A DNA stretch of 13,737 nucleotides from UBA3210 sp963653535 (GTDB lineage: Bacteria; Bacillota_I; Bacilli_A; RFN20; CAG-449): positions 1 to 13,737 of the forward strand of contig CAVJWU010000034.1 of NCBI GenBank assembly GCA_963653535.1, read 5' to 3'. Below, piece after piece: positions 1 to 6,967 of the stretch. The translations under genes and the position numbers were made by a program. The notes under the pieces were generated by a model. The model had not been told where the DNA came from. It saw nothing but the letters and a program-made list of their open reading frames with translations, and ran no database searches. The number at the start of each line of letters is the position of its first letter. Positions within the stretch are counted from its first letter, which is position 1.

Positions 1-36
1 AATAATATTAAATATTATTTTGCGTAAAAAAAACTA

Positions 37-68
37 TTGATTTACATTAATAAATGATAGAATATACT
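37..68 (+). promoter_or_regulatory. Putative sigma-A promoter of the small membrane protein gene
   Basis: TTTACA (41-46) and TATACT (63-68) are separated by 16 bp. An overlapping alternative is TTGATT (37-42) with TAGAAT (58-63) and a 15-bp spacer. Either choice gives a very short leader, because the ribosome binding site begins at 72. For that reason the alternative with the earlier -10 box is attractive. The sequence is very AT-rich, so chance matches are likely. Confidence 0.4.
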
Positions 69-71
69 AGC

Positions 72-78
72 AAAGGAG
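72..78 (+). promoter_or_regulatory. Ribosome binding site deciding the start at 87
   Basis: AAAGGAG lies 8 nt before the ATG at 87. The reading frame is open further upstream, to an ATG at 54. That start would place this Shine-Dalgarno sequence inside the gene and would also cover the promoter -10 box, so 87 is the better start. Confidence 0.8.
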
Positions 79-86
79 TTTATATC

Positions 87-551
87 ATGGAAAATAACAA
101 TAAAGTTTCAAAATTTATTCCAATTTGTTTAATAGTTTTAGCAATAGCAATTATCGGATGTGCATTCCTACCAGCAATTGGAGGAACATCATTCGTCAAT
201 ATGTTTACATGTGCTTTTGGTGGCACATTAAGCGGTGATAATCCATTAGAATTAAAAGCAGTATTTAACTTCTGGGTTACATTAAGTATCTTCTTACCAT
301 TAGTTGGTGCATTATTATCATTCTTTGTTAAAGGTAAGTTTGGTGGTTTCTTATGTTTCATCTCTTTCCTCTATACTGCAATATTCACTTGGTTTACTCC
401 ATCAGTTGCAGGTTATATCGCAGGTAAATCTACATTACACGAAACTTGGGCATCATTTGCCAATGCAGGATTAGGTGTAGGATCAATTGTAATCGCTGTT
501 ATCGCAATTGTTGGTTCACTCTTCTCATTATATCGTGTTTCAGAAAAATAA
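87..551 (+). CDS. Small four-helix integral membrane protein of unknown function
   Basis: This 154-residue protein is not recognised as a member of a named family. Four hydrophobic segments are visible at about residues 9-32, 57-81, 86-112 and 126-148. The N-terminus is short and charged (MENNNKVSK) and the tail is YRVSEK. The stretch between helices 1 and 2 is glycine-rich and polar, ending in a short DNPLELK segment. No catalytic motif or metal-binding pattern can be seen. The start at 87 is chosen because AAAGGAG precedes it by 8 nt; an upstream in-frame ATG at 54 has no such site. The gene stands alone: it has a promoter-like sequence just upstream and a perfect-stem terminator just downstream, and it converges on the neighbouring minus-strand gene. 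It could be a transporter-associated or envelope protein, but nothing in the sequence settles this. That it is a real gene is well supported; its function is unknown. Confidence 0.8.
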   Translation: MENNNKVSKFIPICLIVLAIAIIGCAFLPAIGGTSFVNMFTCAFGGTLSGDNPLELKAVFNFWVTLSIFLPLVGALLSFFVKGKFGGFLCFISFLYTAIFTWFTPSVAGYIAGKSTLHETWASFANAGLGVGSIVIAVIAIVGSLFSLYRVSEK

Positions 552-562
552 TATTGAATATT

Positions 563-590
563 AACATCTAGTTTCTAGATGTTTTTATTT
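563..590 (+). terminator. Intrinsic terminator of the small membrane protein gene
   Basis: AACATCTAG (563-571) pairs perfectly with CTAGATGTT (575-583) around a 3-nt loop, giving a 9-bp stem. A T-rich run follows to 590. It begins 12 nt after the TAA stop at 549-551. Confidence 0.85.
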
Positions 591-604
591 TGCTTATAAA
601 GCTT

Positions 605-628
605 AAAAAGCCACCCGTAGGTGGCTTT
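605..628 (-). terminator. Intrinsic terminator of the surface protein gene, UNCG loop
   Basis: Read on the minus strand, AAAGCCACC and GGTGGCTTT form a 9-bp stem closed by a TACG loop on a C-G pair (UNCG tetraloop class). Five T residues run through and past the base of the stem. It lies 15 nt after the TAG stop at 644-646. Its 14-base core CCACCTACGGGTGG matches that of the terminator at 1960-1985 except for one loop base. Confidence 0.85.
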
Positions 629-643
629 AAGTCGTTTAAATAG

Positions 644-1870
644 CTATTTATATGTAATAGAAGAAATCGTTCCTACAAAGGTCCTATTTACGTCCCAATC
701 TTGATTAGATAAAGTAATATTTACATTTGCACCATTAGAAGATGAACTCCCCCATTGATTAGTTGATTCTGCGACTAATAAGTAATCAGAACTACTTTCT
801 TGAACGAATGTATTTCCACTTAAGGAAATATCTGCCGTAATGTTCGTTAAATAAAACATTGGAACTCCTTCGGTAGTTACTTTAAAAGAGCAATTTGTCG
901 CTTTAAAATAATCTGTTCCATCACTAGAATCTCCTGAGAAAGATTGATAAATAAAGATTCCTCCTTCATCTATTGTGTGAGTGGAATTATTAATTTCACT
1001 TGTTCCGGTTCTATTTCCTTTACCAGTACAAGAGAAATCACAATTATCTAAAACTGCGCTAGAACCACCTTCAACAACAACCATTTGGGCATTATTAGAA
1101 ACTCCTTTAGAAGAACTGACACTTATAGAATCAGTTGAATAAACTAAAGGTGAACCATTAGAGTTAGTTTCTAATTCCAAATTAGTCGCGCTTATATTTC
1201 CTCCCCCACGGTCATTAGCAAGAGCTGCGCAAGAAACTCCTTTTGTAACAATAGAAGTATAACTGGCAGTGATATTACCTCCATATGTTGTATGTAAACC
1301 TCTTGAGCCGGCTGAACCTGAAGTCGCAATAGTTGAATTAGTGATTGTTATTTCACTATCATTAGTCGCGACAAGAGCATTAGATCCATTACTAGATGTC
1401 ACGATATTCGCATATTCAATATTAGCTTTTGAAGAAGAGCCCGAAACGACAATTCCTGAATTAATACCATAGAAATTATAATCATCATCTACTTGACCTG
1501 AACTAACTTCACTTCCAGATTTAACAATATTTACATAATTTTTTGTAGTACCCTTAATGGTAAGATTACCTCCATTAATAACTAAAAAAACCACTTCATT
1601 TGATGAAGCAGAACTACTTTCAAAATCTCCTTCTGAAATAGTTACATTAACTCCATCAATTAAATATTTAGCTTGGATTGTTTTAGTAGTTGTTTGTCTA
1701 CCATAGACAAAGGAAACATTCGCACTTCCACTTGTAATTTCATTTCCTGATGTATCATATAATTTTGTTTCACTAGTAGAATCGATACTTTTTGCTGAAT
1801 TAGAAGATAAACTGCAAGAAGAACTAATTAAAACTAATGAAGCGAGTGGCATTATAAATTTAAATTTCAT
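644..1870 (-). CDS. Secreted Ser/Asn/Thr-rich beta-helix surface protein, probable lipoprotein
   Basis: This 408-residue protein is predicted to be exported and to lie on the cell surface. Residues 1-18 form a signal peptide with a basic start (MKFKF) and a hydrophobic core, followed by SSSC with Cys19 as the likely lipid-bearing residue. The usual Leu at -3 is replaced by Ser, so the lipoprotein call is probable rather than certain. From about residue 95 to 395 the chain shows repeated turns of about 20-26 residues, with alternating small and hydrophobic residues (for example VSGS, ITITNSTI, NITASYTSI, NISATNLEL, ISVSSSKG). This is the pattern of a right-handed parallel beta-helix. The segment IFIYQSFSGDSSDGT followed by MFYLTNITADISLSGN resembles adhesin-like and carbohydrate-binding beta-helix proteins of gut Firmicutes, as I remember them. 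No lyase catalytic residues can be assigned. AAAGGAG at 1882-1888 lies 11 nt before the ATG. The gene is a single-gene unit between two terminators. Likely roles are adhesion or glycan binding; this is inference from the fold pattern. Confidence 0.75.
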   Translation of the reverse strand: MKFKFIMPLASLVLISSSCSLSSNSAKSIDSTSETKLYDTSGNEITSGSANVSFVYGRQTTTKTIQAKYLIDGVNVTISEGDFESSSASSNEVVFLVINGGNLTIKGTTKNYVNIVKSGSEVSSGQVDDDYNFYGINSGIVVSGSSSKANIEYANIVTSSNGSNALVATNDSEITITNSTIATSGSAGSRGLHTTYGGNITASYTSIVTKGVSCAALANDRGGGNISATNLELETNSNGSPLVYSTDSISVSSSKGVSNNAQMVVVEGGSSAVLDNCDFSCTGKGNRTGTSEINNSTHTIDEGGIFIYQSFSGDSSDGTDYFKATNCSFKVTTEGVPMFYLTNITADISLSGNTFVQESSSDYLLVAESTNQWGSSSSNGANVNITLSNQDWDVNRTFVGTISSITYK

Positions 1871-1959
1871 AACTCTTACCTCTCCTTTACATTCACTTTA
1901 ATCATTGAACTTAAAAATTAACTTAATAAGTAAAAAATAAATGAAATATTTTTATTAAG

Positions 1960-1985
1960 AAAAAGAAAACCACCCGAAGGTGGTT
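1960..1985 (-). terminator. Intrinsic terminator after lysS, cUUCGg loop
   Basis: On the minus strand AACCACC and GGTGGTT form a 7-bp stem around a TTCG tetraloop closed by C-G, followed by a T-rich tract interrupted by single C residues. It starts about 33 nt after the TAA stop of lysS (2019-2021). It separates lysS from the surface protein gene that follows on the same strand. Confidence 0.85.
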
Positions 1986-2018
1986 AAAAGGATAAGTTAT
2001 TATTTTTCAGTACTATAA

Positions 2019-3590
2019 TTAGTTTCTATCTTTCATATGAGGGAATAATAATACTTCTCTAATAGAAGTTTGTTCAGTGATAAACATAACAAGTCTATCA
2101 ATACCGATACCAATACCTCCACATGGTGGCATACCATATTCAAGAGATTCTAAGAAGTCAACATCCATTTCGTTAGCTTCATCATTACCTAATTCTTTTT
2201 CTTTTAATTGTTCAATGAATCTTTCTTTTTGATCGATAGGATCATTTAATTCAGTATAAGCATTCGCGAATTCATGTCCACCAATATAAAGTTCAAATCT
2301 TTCAACAAAACGAGGATCTTTAGGATCTTTCTTTGTTAAAGGAGAAATTTCAATTGGATGACCACATAAGAATGTTGGTTGAATTAATTTTTCTTCACAG
2401 AATTTTTCAAAGAAAGCATTGATAATATGACCAACTGTGAAATGTTTTTCTACTTCTACGCCGTGAGATTTAGCGATTTCAGTTGCTTCTGATAATGTGT
2501 AGTTATTATTTTTAAAATCAACACCTGTTTCTTCTTTAATCATGTCACACATAGTAACTTTCTTAAATGGTTTAGAAACATCGATTTTTTCTCCTTCTGG
2601 ATTAAAGATATTCATAAGTTCAGTTTTACCTGCAACACGTGTTGCGCATTCTCTAATAACACCTTCAGCAATATCCATCATTGATGATAAATCACCATAT
2701 GCTTGATATAATTCAACTGTTGTAAATTCAGGGTTATGAGTTAAATCCATACCTTCATTACGGAATAAACGGCCAATTTCATAAACTTTTTCAAGTCCTC
2801 CGACAATTAAACGTTTAAGTGGTAATTCAGTTGCAATTCTTAAATAGAAATCTTTATCTAATGCGTTATGATGTGTAACGAATGGTCTAGCAGTCGCACC
2901 ACCTTGAACAGGTGAAAGAACTGGAGTTTCTACTTCAACGAAACCTAATGAATCAAAATAATGTTGAACTGTTCTAATTACCTTTGGTCTCGCTAAAGCA
3001 ACTTTTTTAGCTTCTTCGTTCATAATTAAATCAACATATCTTCTTCTATAACGTTCTTCTTTATCTGTTAAACCATGGAATTTTTCTGGTAATGGTCTTA
3101 AAGCTTTTGTTAAGTGAGTATACTCTAAACATTTAACAGTTGCAGCGCCTGTTTGAGTTAACATAACTTTACCTTTAACTCCGACAATATCACCAATATC
3201 AGCCATCTTAAATAAGTTATATGTTTCTTCGCCAACATCGTTAATTGATATATAAACTTGTTGTTTTCCTTTAACATCTTGTAAAGAGAAGAAGCTAGCT
3301 TTACCCATCTTACGAATGAACATGATTCTACCTGCGATAGAAACGTGATAATTCATCGCATCAATTTCATCATGAAGATGAGCCATATAAGCTTTATGTT
3401 CTTCACTCTTATCATTAGGATCAATTGTTGTAACACCTAATTCTTTTAATTTTGCTTGTACTTTATCTTGTATATCTTGAGACCAATCTGTTTGATCATA
3501 TTTTTGACCAAATGGATCTAGACCTAATTCTTTTAATTTTTCTACTTTTTGACGTCTAACTAATTCTTGGTCTGTTAATTTTTCTTCCAT
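2019..3590 (-). CDS. lysS: Lysyl-tRNA synthetase, class II
   Basis: This cytoplasmic enzyme charges tRNA-Lys with lysine using ATP. The product is 523 residues, slightly longer than the B. subtilis enzyme (499). The N-terminal anticodon-binding OB fold spans about residues 80-160. The class II catalytic core follows: motif 1 around FVEVETPVLSPVQGGATARPF (217-237), motif 2 around YEIGRLFRNEGMDLTHNPEFT (270-290), and motif 3 GIGIGIDRL (492-500). The start at 3590 is chosen because GGAGGT lies 5 nt upstream and MEEKLTDQEL is a typical family start; a TTG-initiated extension upstream lacks support. It follows dusB by 53 nt, the same neighbour as in B. subtilis (yacF-lysS). That gap holds a possible separate promoter. 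No T-box or other riboswitch fits in the short leader. An UNCG terminator follows the gene. Identification is secure. Confidence 0.98.
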   Translation of the reverse strand: MEEKLTDQELVRRQKVEKLKELGLDPFGQKYDQTDWSQDIQDKVQAKLKELGVTTIDPNDKSEEHKAYMAHLHDEIDAMNYHVSIAGRIMFIRKMGKASFFSLQDVKGKQQVYISINDVGEETYNLFKMADIGDIVGVKGKVMLTQTGAATVKCLEYTHLTKALRPLPEKFHGLTDKEERYRRRYVDLIMNEEAKKVALARPKVIRTVQHYFDSLGFVEVETPVLSPVQGGATARPFVTHHNALDKDFYLRIATELPLKRLIVGGLEKVYEIGRLFRNEGMDLTHNPEFTTVELYQAYGDLSSMMDIAEGVIRECATRVAGKTELMNIFNPEGEKIDVSKPFKKVTMCDMIKEETGVDFKNNNYTLSEATEIAKSHGVEVEKHFTVGHIINAFFEKFCEEKLIQPTFLCGHPIEISPLTKKDPKDPRFVERFELYIGGHEFANAYTELNDPIDQKERFIEQLKEKELGNDEANEMDVDFLESLEYGMPPCGGIGIGIDRLVMFITEQTSIREVLLFPHMKDRN

Positions 3591-3595
3591 ATTAT

Positions 3596-3601
3596 ACCTC
3601 C
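3596..3601 (-). promoter_or_regulatory. Ribosome binding site deciding the lysS start
   Basis: GGAGGT on the minus strand lies 5 nt before the ATG at 3590. The frame remains open upstream to a TTG at 3641, but that position has no Shine-Dalgarno sequence and overlaps the promoter candidate. Confidence 0.85.
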
Positions 3602-3612
3602 GCGTCACGATT

Positions 3613-3641
3613 ATTTTACATAATTTATTATGTATTAACAA
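3613..3641 (-). promoter_or_regulatory. Possible lysS promoter
   Basis: On the minus strand TTGTTA (3636-3641) and TAAAAT (3613-3618) are separated by 17 bp, just after the dusB stop. Transcription would start about 10 nt before the lysS ribosome binding site. An AT-only inverted repeat (ACATAA/TTATGT) lies within the spacer. The match is moderate, and transcription from dusB could also supply lysS. Confidence 0.35.
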
Positions 3642-3643
3642 CT

Positions 3644-4630
3644 CTATTGAAGAGTTTCTTTCTTTAAATCTTCCATTATATCTAAAAATTCTTGTTTAGA
3701 TTTCATTTGTGATAATCTCACTTTAAACTTTCTAGAAGCGATAATTCCTCTTAAATAATGCGTGGATATCCCCCTAAATTCTTGGCAAGCTTTAAATTCA
3801 CCTTTTAATTTTTCTAGTAAATTAAAGTGATCATACATATAGGTAATTCTTTCTTCAATTGATGCATCAGGAAGTCTAACACCTGTTTTTAAATATGTAT
3901 CAATTTGAGTAATTAATTTAGGATTACCTAAGGCACCTCGTCCGAGCATTAAGCCATCAGCATGAGTATATTCTAATACTTTAATAGCTTCATCAAGAGA
4001 AGTGATATCCCCATTTGCGATAATTGGTATATTTACCGCCTCTTTAGCTAATTTAATTTGTTCATAATCTGCATGTCCTAAATAATATTCACTACGCGTT
4101 CTCCCATGAATCGCGATTAATGAAACACCTGCTTTTTCTAATATTTTACAAGTGTTGACGCAGTTAATTGAATCATTGTCCCAACCAAGTCTAATCTTAC
4201 AAGTAACAGGTTTAGAAGAAATACTAACAAGCGCTTTAATCGTTTCATATAATTCTTCTTCTCTACCTAGTTTTAACCAGCTAGAACCAGCATTTTCTTT
4301 AACTACTTTAGGGACAGGACAGCCTAAATTAATATCTAAAATTTCAAAATCACCAATTTCTAAAAGTTTCTTTGCTCCATTAACTAAGCTTTCTTTACTA
4401 CCACCAAAAAGTTGTACGCTTAATGGACGTTCTAATTCATTAGTTTGAAGCATGTTAATTGTTTCTTTGTTTCCATATATAAGAGCGTAATCAGAAACCA
4501 TTTCACTTACTACTAATCCACATCCAAATGGTTTCATCATCGTTCGATAGGCAAGATTAGTAATTCCTGCCATCGGAGCGAGAATAATATTTGATTCTAA
4601 CTCTATATTTCCTATTTTTAATTTATTCAT
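3644..4630 (-). CDS. dusB: tRNA-dihydrouridine synthase, DusB type
   Basis: This FMN-dependent enzyme reduces specific uridines in the tRNA D-loop to dihydrouridine using NAD(P)H. The product is 328 residues, close to B. subtilis YacF. The TIM-barrel opens with the family start KIGNIELESNIILAPMAGIT. The catalytic cysteine is Cys104 in NLGCPVPKV. Flavin- and tRNA-binding segments are CKIRLGW (144-150), IHGRTRSEYYLG (174-185), IIANGDI (203-209) and GLMLGRGALGNP (226-237). The helical C-terminal domain begins around 255. The start is set at the ATG at 4630, since family members begin right there; a TTG three codons earlier is also open. No Shine-Dalgarno sequence can be seen at normal distance. 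The gene begins 23 nt after the ftsH stop, and a terminator-like hairpin occupies that gap and the end of ftsH. It is followed by lysS. The Dus family is certain; the DusB subtype rests on synteny and sequence feel. Confidence 0.93.
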   Translation of the reverse strand: MNKLKIGNIELESNIILAPMAGITNLAYRTMMKPFGCGLVVSEMVSDYALIYGNKETINMLQTNELERPLSVQLFGGSKESLVNGAKKLLEIGDFEILDINLGCPVPKVVKENAGSSWLKLGREEELYETIKALVSISSKPVTCKIRLGWDNDSINCVNTCKILEKAGVSLIAIHGRTRSEYYLGHADYEQIKLAKEAVNIPIIANGDITSLDEAIKVLEYTHADGLMLGRGALGNPKLITQIDTYLKTGVRLPDASIEERITYMYDHFNLLEKLKGEFKACQEFRGISTHYLRGIIASRKFKVRLSQMKSKQEFLDIMEDLKKETLQ

Positions 4631-4637
4631 AAAGGTC

Positions 4638-4669
4638 AAAAAAGAAAGAGGAATTAGTCCTCTTTCTTT
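4638..4669 (-). terminator. Terminator-like hairpin overlapping the ftsH stop and preceding dusB
   Basis: On the minus strand a perfect 12-bp stem (4658-4669 with 4641-4652) encloses a 5-nt loop. Three further T residues follow, so the stem base plus tail reads as six Ts. The first arm is made of the last sense codons of ftsH (Lys-Glu-Asp), and the stop codon falls in the loop and second arm. A ribosome finishing ftsH would disrupt the first arm. This may be a weak or conditional terminator, or an RNA-processing or stability hairpin between ftsH and dusB. Confidence 0.55.
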
Positions 4670-6909
4670 GTATCTTTGTTTTCTTCTACTTCAGTAGTAG
4701 TTTCTTTTGAAGAAGTATCTTCTGTGGATTTAAGACCATCTTCACTAGGAGGAACTACATCGAGAGTTTCTTCGACACTTGGTTCTTTAGGTAAATCTTC
4801 TTCACCTGGGAAGAATACCTTAGTTTCAGGAGAAACTACTTTTGTAGTATCATCTTTTTTTACATCGTCCTTTTTAGAAGTATCTGTAACTGGCTTAGAA
4901 TAATCGACATTTTCTTTTGAATAAGCTGGCATTGTACCATTCTTCATTAAATAATCAATTTCTTCTGCATTAATTGTTTCATTTTCAAGTAATGCTTCAG
5001 CGATTAAAGTAACTTTATCAATGTTTTCTTTAATGATTCTAATAGCATTTTCATGTGCTTCATCAATAATTTTTCTAACTTCTTTATCGACTTCGTTTGC
5101 TACAGCACCTGAGAAATTCTTGGTTGTAGAAGTATAATCTCTACCTAAGAAGACGTTACCTCCAGCTGTTTCATATTGAATAGGTCCTAAAGAAGACATA
5201 CCATATTCAACAACCATAGCTCTAGCTAGTTTAGTCGCTTGTTCAATATCGTTAGAAGCACCAGTAGAAACATCATCGAAGAATACTTCTTCAGAAGCTC
5301 TACCGCCTAAATAACCAGTAATACGAGCGATTAATTCACCTTTAGTGAGTAAGAAACGATCATCTTCTGGAGAAGATAATACGTAACCTCCTGCCATACC
5401 ACGTGGAACGATAGTAACTTTTTGAACCTTATCAGATTCAGGAAGTAATAAACCGATAATCGCGTGACCTGCTTCATGATAAGCGACTGTTCTTCTTTCA
5501 TTTTCAGTTAAATGTTTTGACTTCTTTGCAGGACCTGCAATACGTCTATCAATAGCTTCATCAATTTCTTTAATTGAAATTGTATCTTTCTTCATTCTAA
5601 CCGCGAGAATTGCTGCATCGTTAAGAATAGAAGCTAAATCAGCACCTGAGAAACCAACTGTTCTTTTAGCAACACGTGCCCAATCAACAGTATTGTCAAA
5701 TTTCTTATTACGTGCGTGAACTTTTAAGATAGCTTCTCTACCGGTCTTATCTGGTAAGCCAACTGTAATTTGTCTATCAAATCTACCAGCACGAGTTAAA
5801 GCTGGGTCAAGAACATCACTTCTGTTAGTCGCAGCAATAACGATAATACCAATGTTATCTTGGAAACCATCCATTTCAACAAGTAATTGGTTAAGAGTTT
5901 GTTCTCTTTCGTCGTTACCTCCTCCGAGACCTGCTCCTCTTTGTCTACCAACTGCATCAATTTCATCGATGAAGATTAAACATGGTGCAGTTTGTTTAGC
6001 TTTTCTAAACATATCTCTAACTCTACCAGCACCAACACCGACGAACATTTCAACGAAGTCAGAACCAGAGATGGAGTAGAATGGAACTTTTGCTTCACCT
6101 GCAACAGCTTTAGCAAGTAAAGTTTTACCTGTTCCTGGAGGGCCAACTAATAATAAACCTTTTGGTAATTTAGCACCTGCAAGGGCATATTTTTGAGGAT
6201 TCTTTAAATAATCGACAAGTTCTTTCATTTCTTCTTTTTCTTCGTCACAACCTGCAACATCATCAAATCTAATACTAGAATTATCTTCTCTTCTCGCTCT
6301 TGATTTATTAAAATCCATCGCTTGATTATTAGATTTAGAAATACCAGAACTCATTCTACTAAATAAGAATATTAATAGACCAAAGCCGACTAATCCTAGT
6401 GCAATAGATGGGAAATAATCACTCCAGAAGTTCTTTGCGTTAGGATCACTAATCGTGAAGATATTACCGTTATAATAAGTACTATCTTTTGCATAACCAT
6501 TGATTTGTAATACATCGCCTTCTTTAACAACTCTATTACTAACGATATAGTCAATAACATTTTTGTTAAAATCATTTGCGATTAAGTTAACAGTGAACGA
6601 GAATGCTTCATTCGCATCAGTTGAACTACCTCTAGAAGTACCGCTTACAGTAATGTAGTTACCATTGCTTTCTTGATAAATTAAACGAGTAATATTATCA
6701 GTCCATAAGACTGAGCTTTCAGCACTAGTTTTAATATCATCTTTATTAGTACTAACTTCACCACTTACAATTTCTTTTAAAGTATAATTTTTTGTCGAGC
6801 CTGTGTTACTTCTACCAAGGATTAAAGTGACACCAACAATAATCGCTAAAATAATTAAATATGGAGCGACATAACTGATCCAGGAAAATTTCTTTTTATT
6901 TTTGTTCAT
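4654..6909 (-). CDS. ftsH: ATP-dependent membrane zinc metalloprotease FtsH
   Basis: This membrane-anchored hexameric AAA+ protease degrades misassembled membrane proteins and selected cytoplasmic regulators. The product is 751 residues, well above the 637 of B. subtilis. Domains in order are: first membrane helix (about 10-32), extracytoplasmic domain (34-165, rather large), second helix (166-185), AAA+ module and peptidase. Walker A is GPPGTGKT (256-263), Walker B is IFIDEID (312-318), and the second region of homology ends in AGRFDR (374-379). The zinc site is HEAGH (478-482), with Asp554 in ASNDIEQAT as the third ligand. From about residue 665 to the end runs a low-complexity Lys/Asp/Glu/Thr/Ser tail that accounts for most of the extra length. 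The ribosome binding site AGGAGG lies 14 nt before the ATG, unusually far. The gene follows tilS directly, as in Firmicutes generally, but hprT, which normally sits between them, is missing. Identification is secure. Confidence 0.98.
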   Translation of the reverse strand: MNKNKKKFSWISYVAPYLIILAIIVGVTLILGRSNTGSTKNYTLKEIVSGEVSTNKDDIKTSAESSVLWTDNITRLIYQESNGNYITVSGTSRGSSTDANEAFSFTVNLIANDFNKNVIDYIVSNRVVKEGDVLQINGYAKDSTYYNGNIFTISDPNAKNFWSDYFPSIALGLVGFGLLIFLFSRMSSGISKSNNQAMDFNKSRARREDNSSIRFDDVAGCDEEKEEMKELVDYLKNPQKYALAGAKLPKGLLLVGPPGTGKTLLAKAVAGEAKVPFYSISGSDFVEMFVGVGAGRVRDMFRKAKQTAPCLIFIDEIDAVGRQRGAGLGGGNDEREQTLNQLLVEMDGFQDNIGIIVIAATNRSDVLDPALTRAGRFDRQITVGLPDKTGREAILKVHARNKKFDNTVDWARVAKRTVGFSGADLASILNDAAILAVRMKKDTISIKEIDEAIDRRIAGPAKKSKHLTENERRTVAYHEAGHAIIGLLLPESDKVQKVTIVPRGMAGGYVLSSPEDDRFLLTKGELIARITGYLGGRASEEVFFDDVSTGASNDIEQATKLARAMVVEYGMSSLGPIQYETAGGNVFLGRDYTSTTKNFSGAVANEVDKEVRKIIDEAHENAIRIIKENIDKVTLIAEALLENETINAEEIDYLMKNGTMPAYSKENVDYSKPVTDTSKKDDVKKDDTTKVVSPETKVFFPGEEDLPKEPSVEETLDVVPPSEDGLKSTEDTSSKETTTEVEENKDTKKED

Positions 6910-6923
6910 AAAATAAATCTATG

Positions 6924-6929
6924 CCTCCT
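6924..6929 (-). promoter_or_regulatory. Ribosome binding site of ftsH with long spacing
   Basis: AGGAGG on the minus strand is a full-strength Shine-Dalgarno match but sits 14 nt from the ATG at 6909. An in-frame TAG four codons before the ATG rules out a start nearer to it except at a rare ATT codon. The AT-only spacer suggests either reduced initiation or a non-standard start. Confidence 0.6.
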
Positions 6930-6967
6930 TTTCTATACATAAATAATATAATTATTTAACGTCTAGA

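Noticed and set aside
1..21. AT-only inverted repeat AATAATATT / AATATTATT followed by TTTT, possibly a terminator of a gene upstream of the window
   Set aside because: The stem has no G-C pair and sits at the very edge; such symmetry is frequent by chance in AT-rich spacers.
1269..1472. Open frames of 60-104 codons lying opposite known genes (for example 1269-1472, 4152-4448, 7696-7884, 10057-10371)
   Set aside because: They are antisense to well-identified genes, lack ribosome binding sites and family-like sequence, and are explained by the codon composition of the real genes.
1871..1960. Promoter for the surface protein gene
   Set aside because: A promoter is expected here, because a terminator precedes the gene, but several weak AT-rich matches compete and none stands out.
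3591..3641. N-terminal extension of LysS from a TTG at 3641
   Set aside because: The extension lacks a ribosome binding site and family similarity, while the ATG at 3590 has GGAGGT at good spacing.
3591..3643. T-box or lysine riboswitch upstream of lysS
   Set aside because: The gap is only 53 nt, far too short for either element, and no specifier or lysine-aptamer features are present.
6940..6958. AT-only dyad (TAAATAAT / ATTATTTA) between tilS and ftsH, considered as an operator or promoter element
   Set aside because: It contains only A and T, with no convincing -35/-10 pair around it, and cannot be told from background composition.
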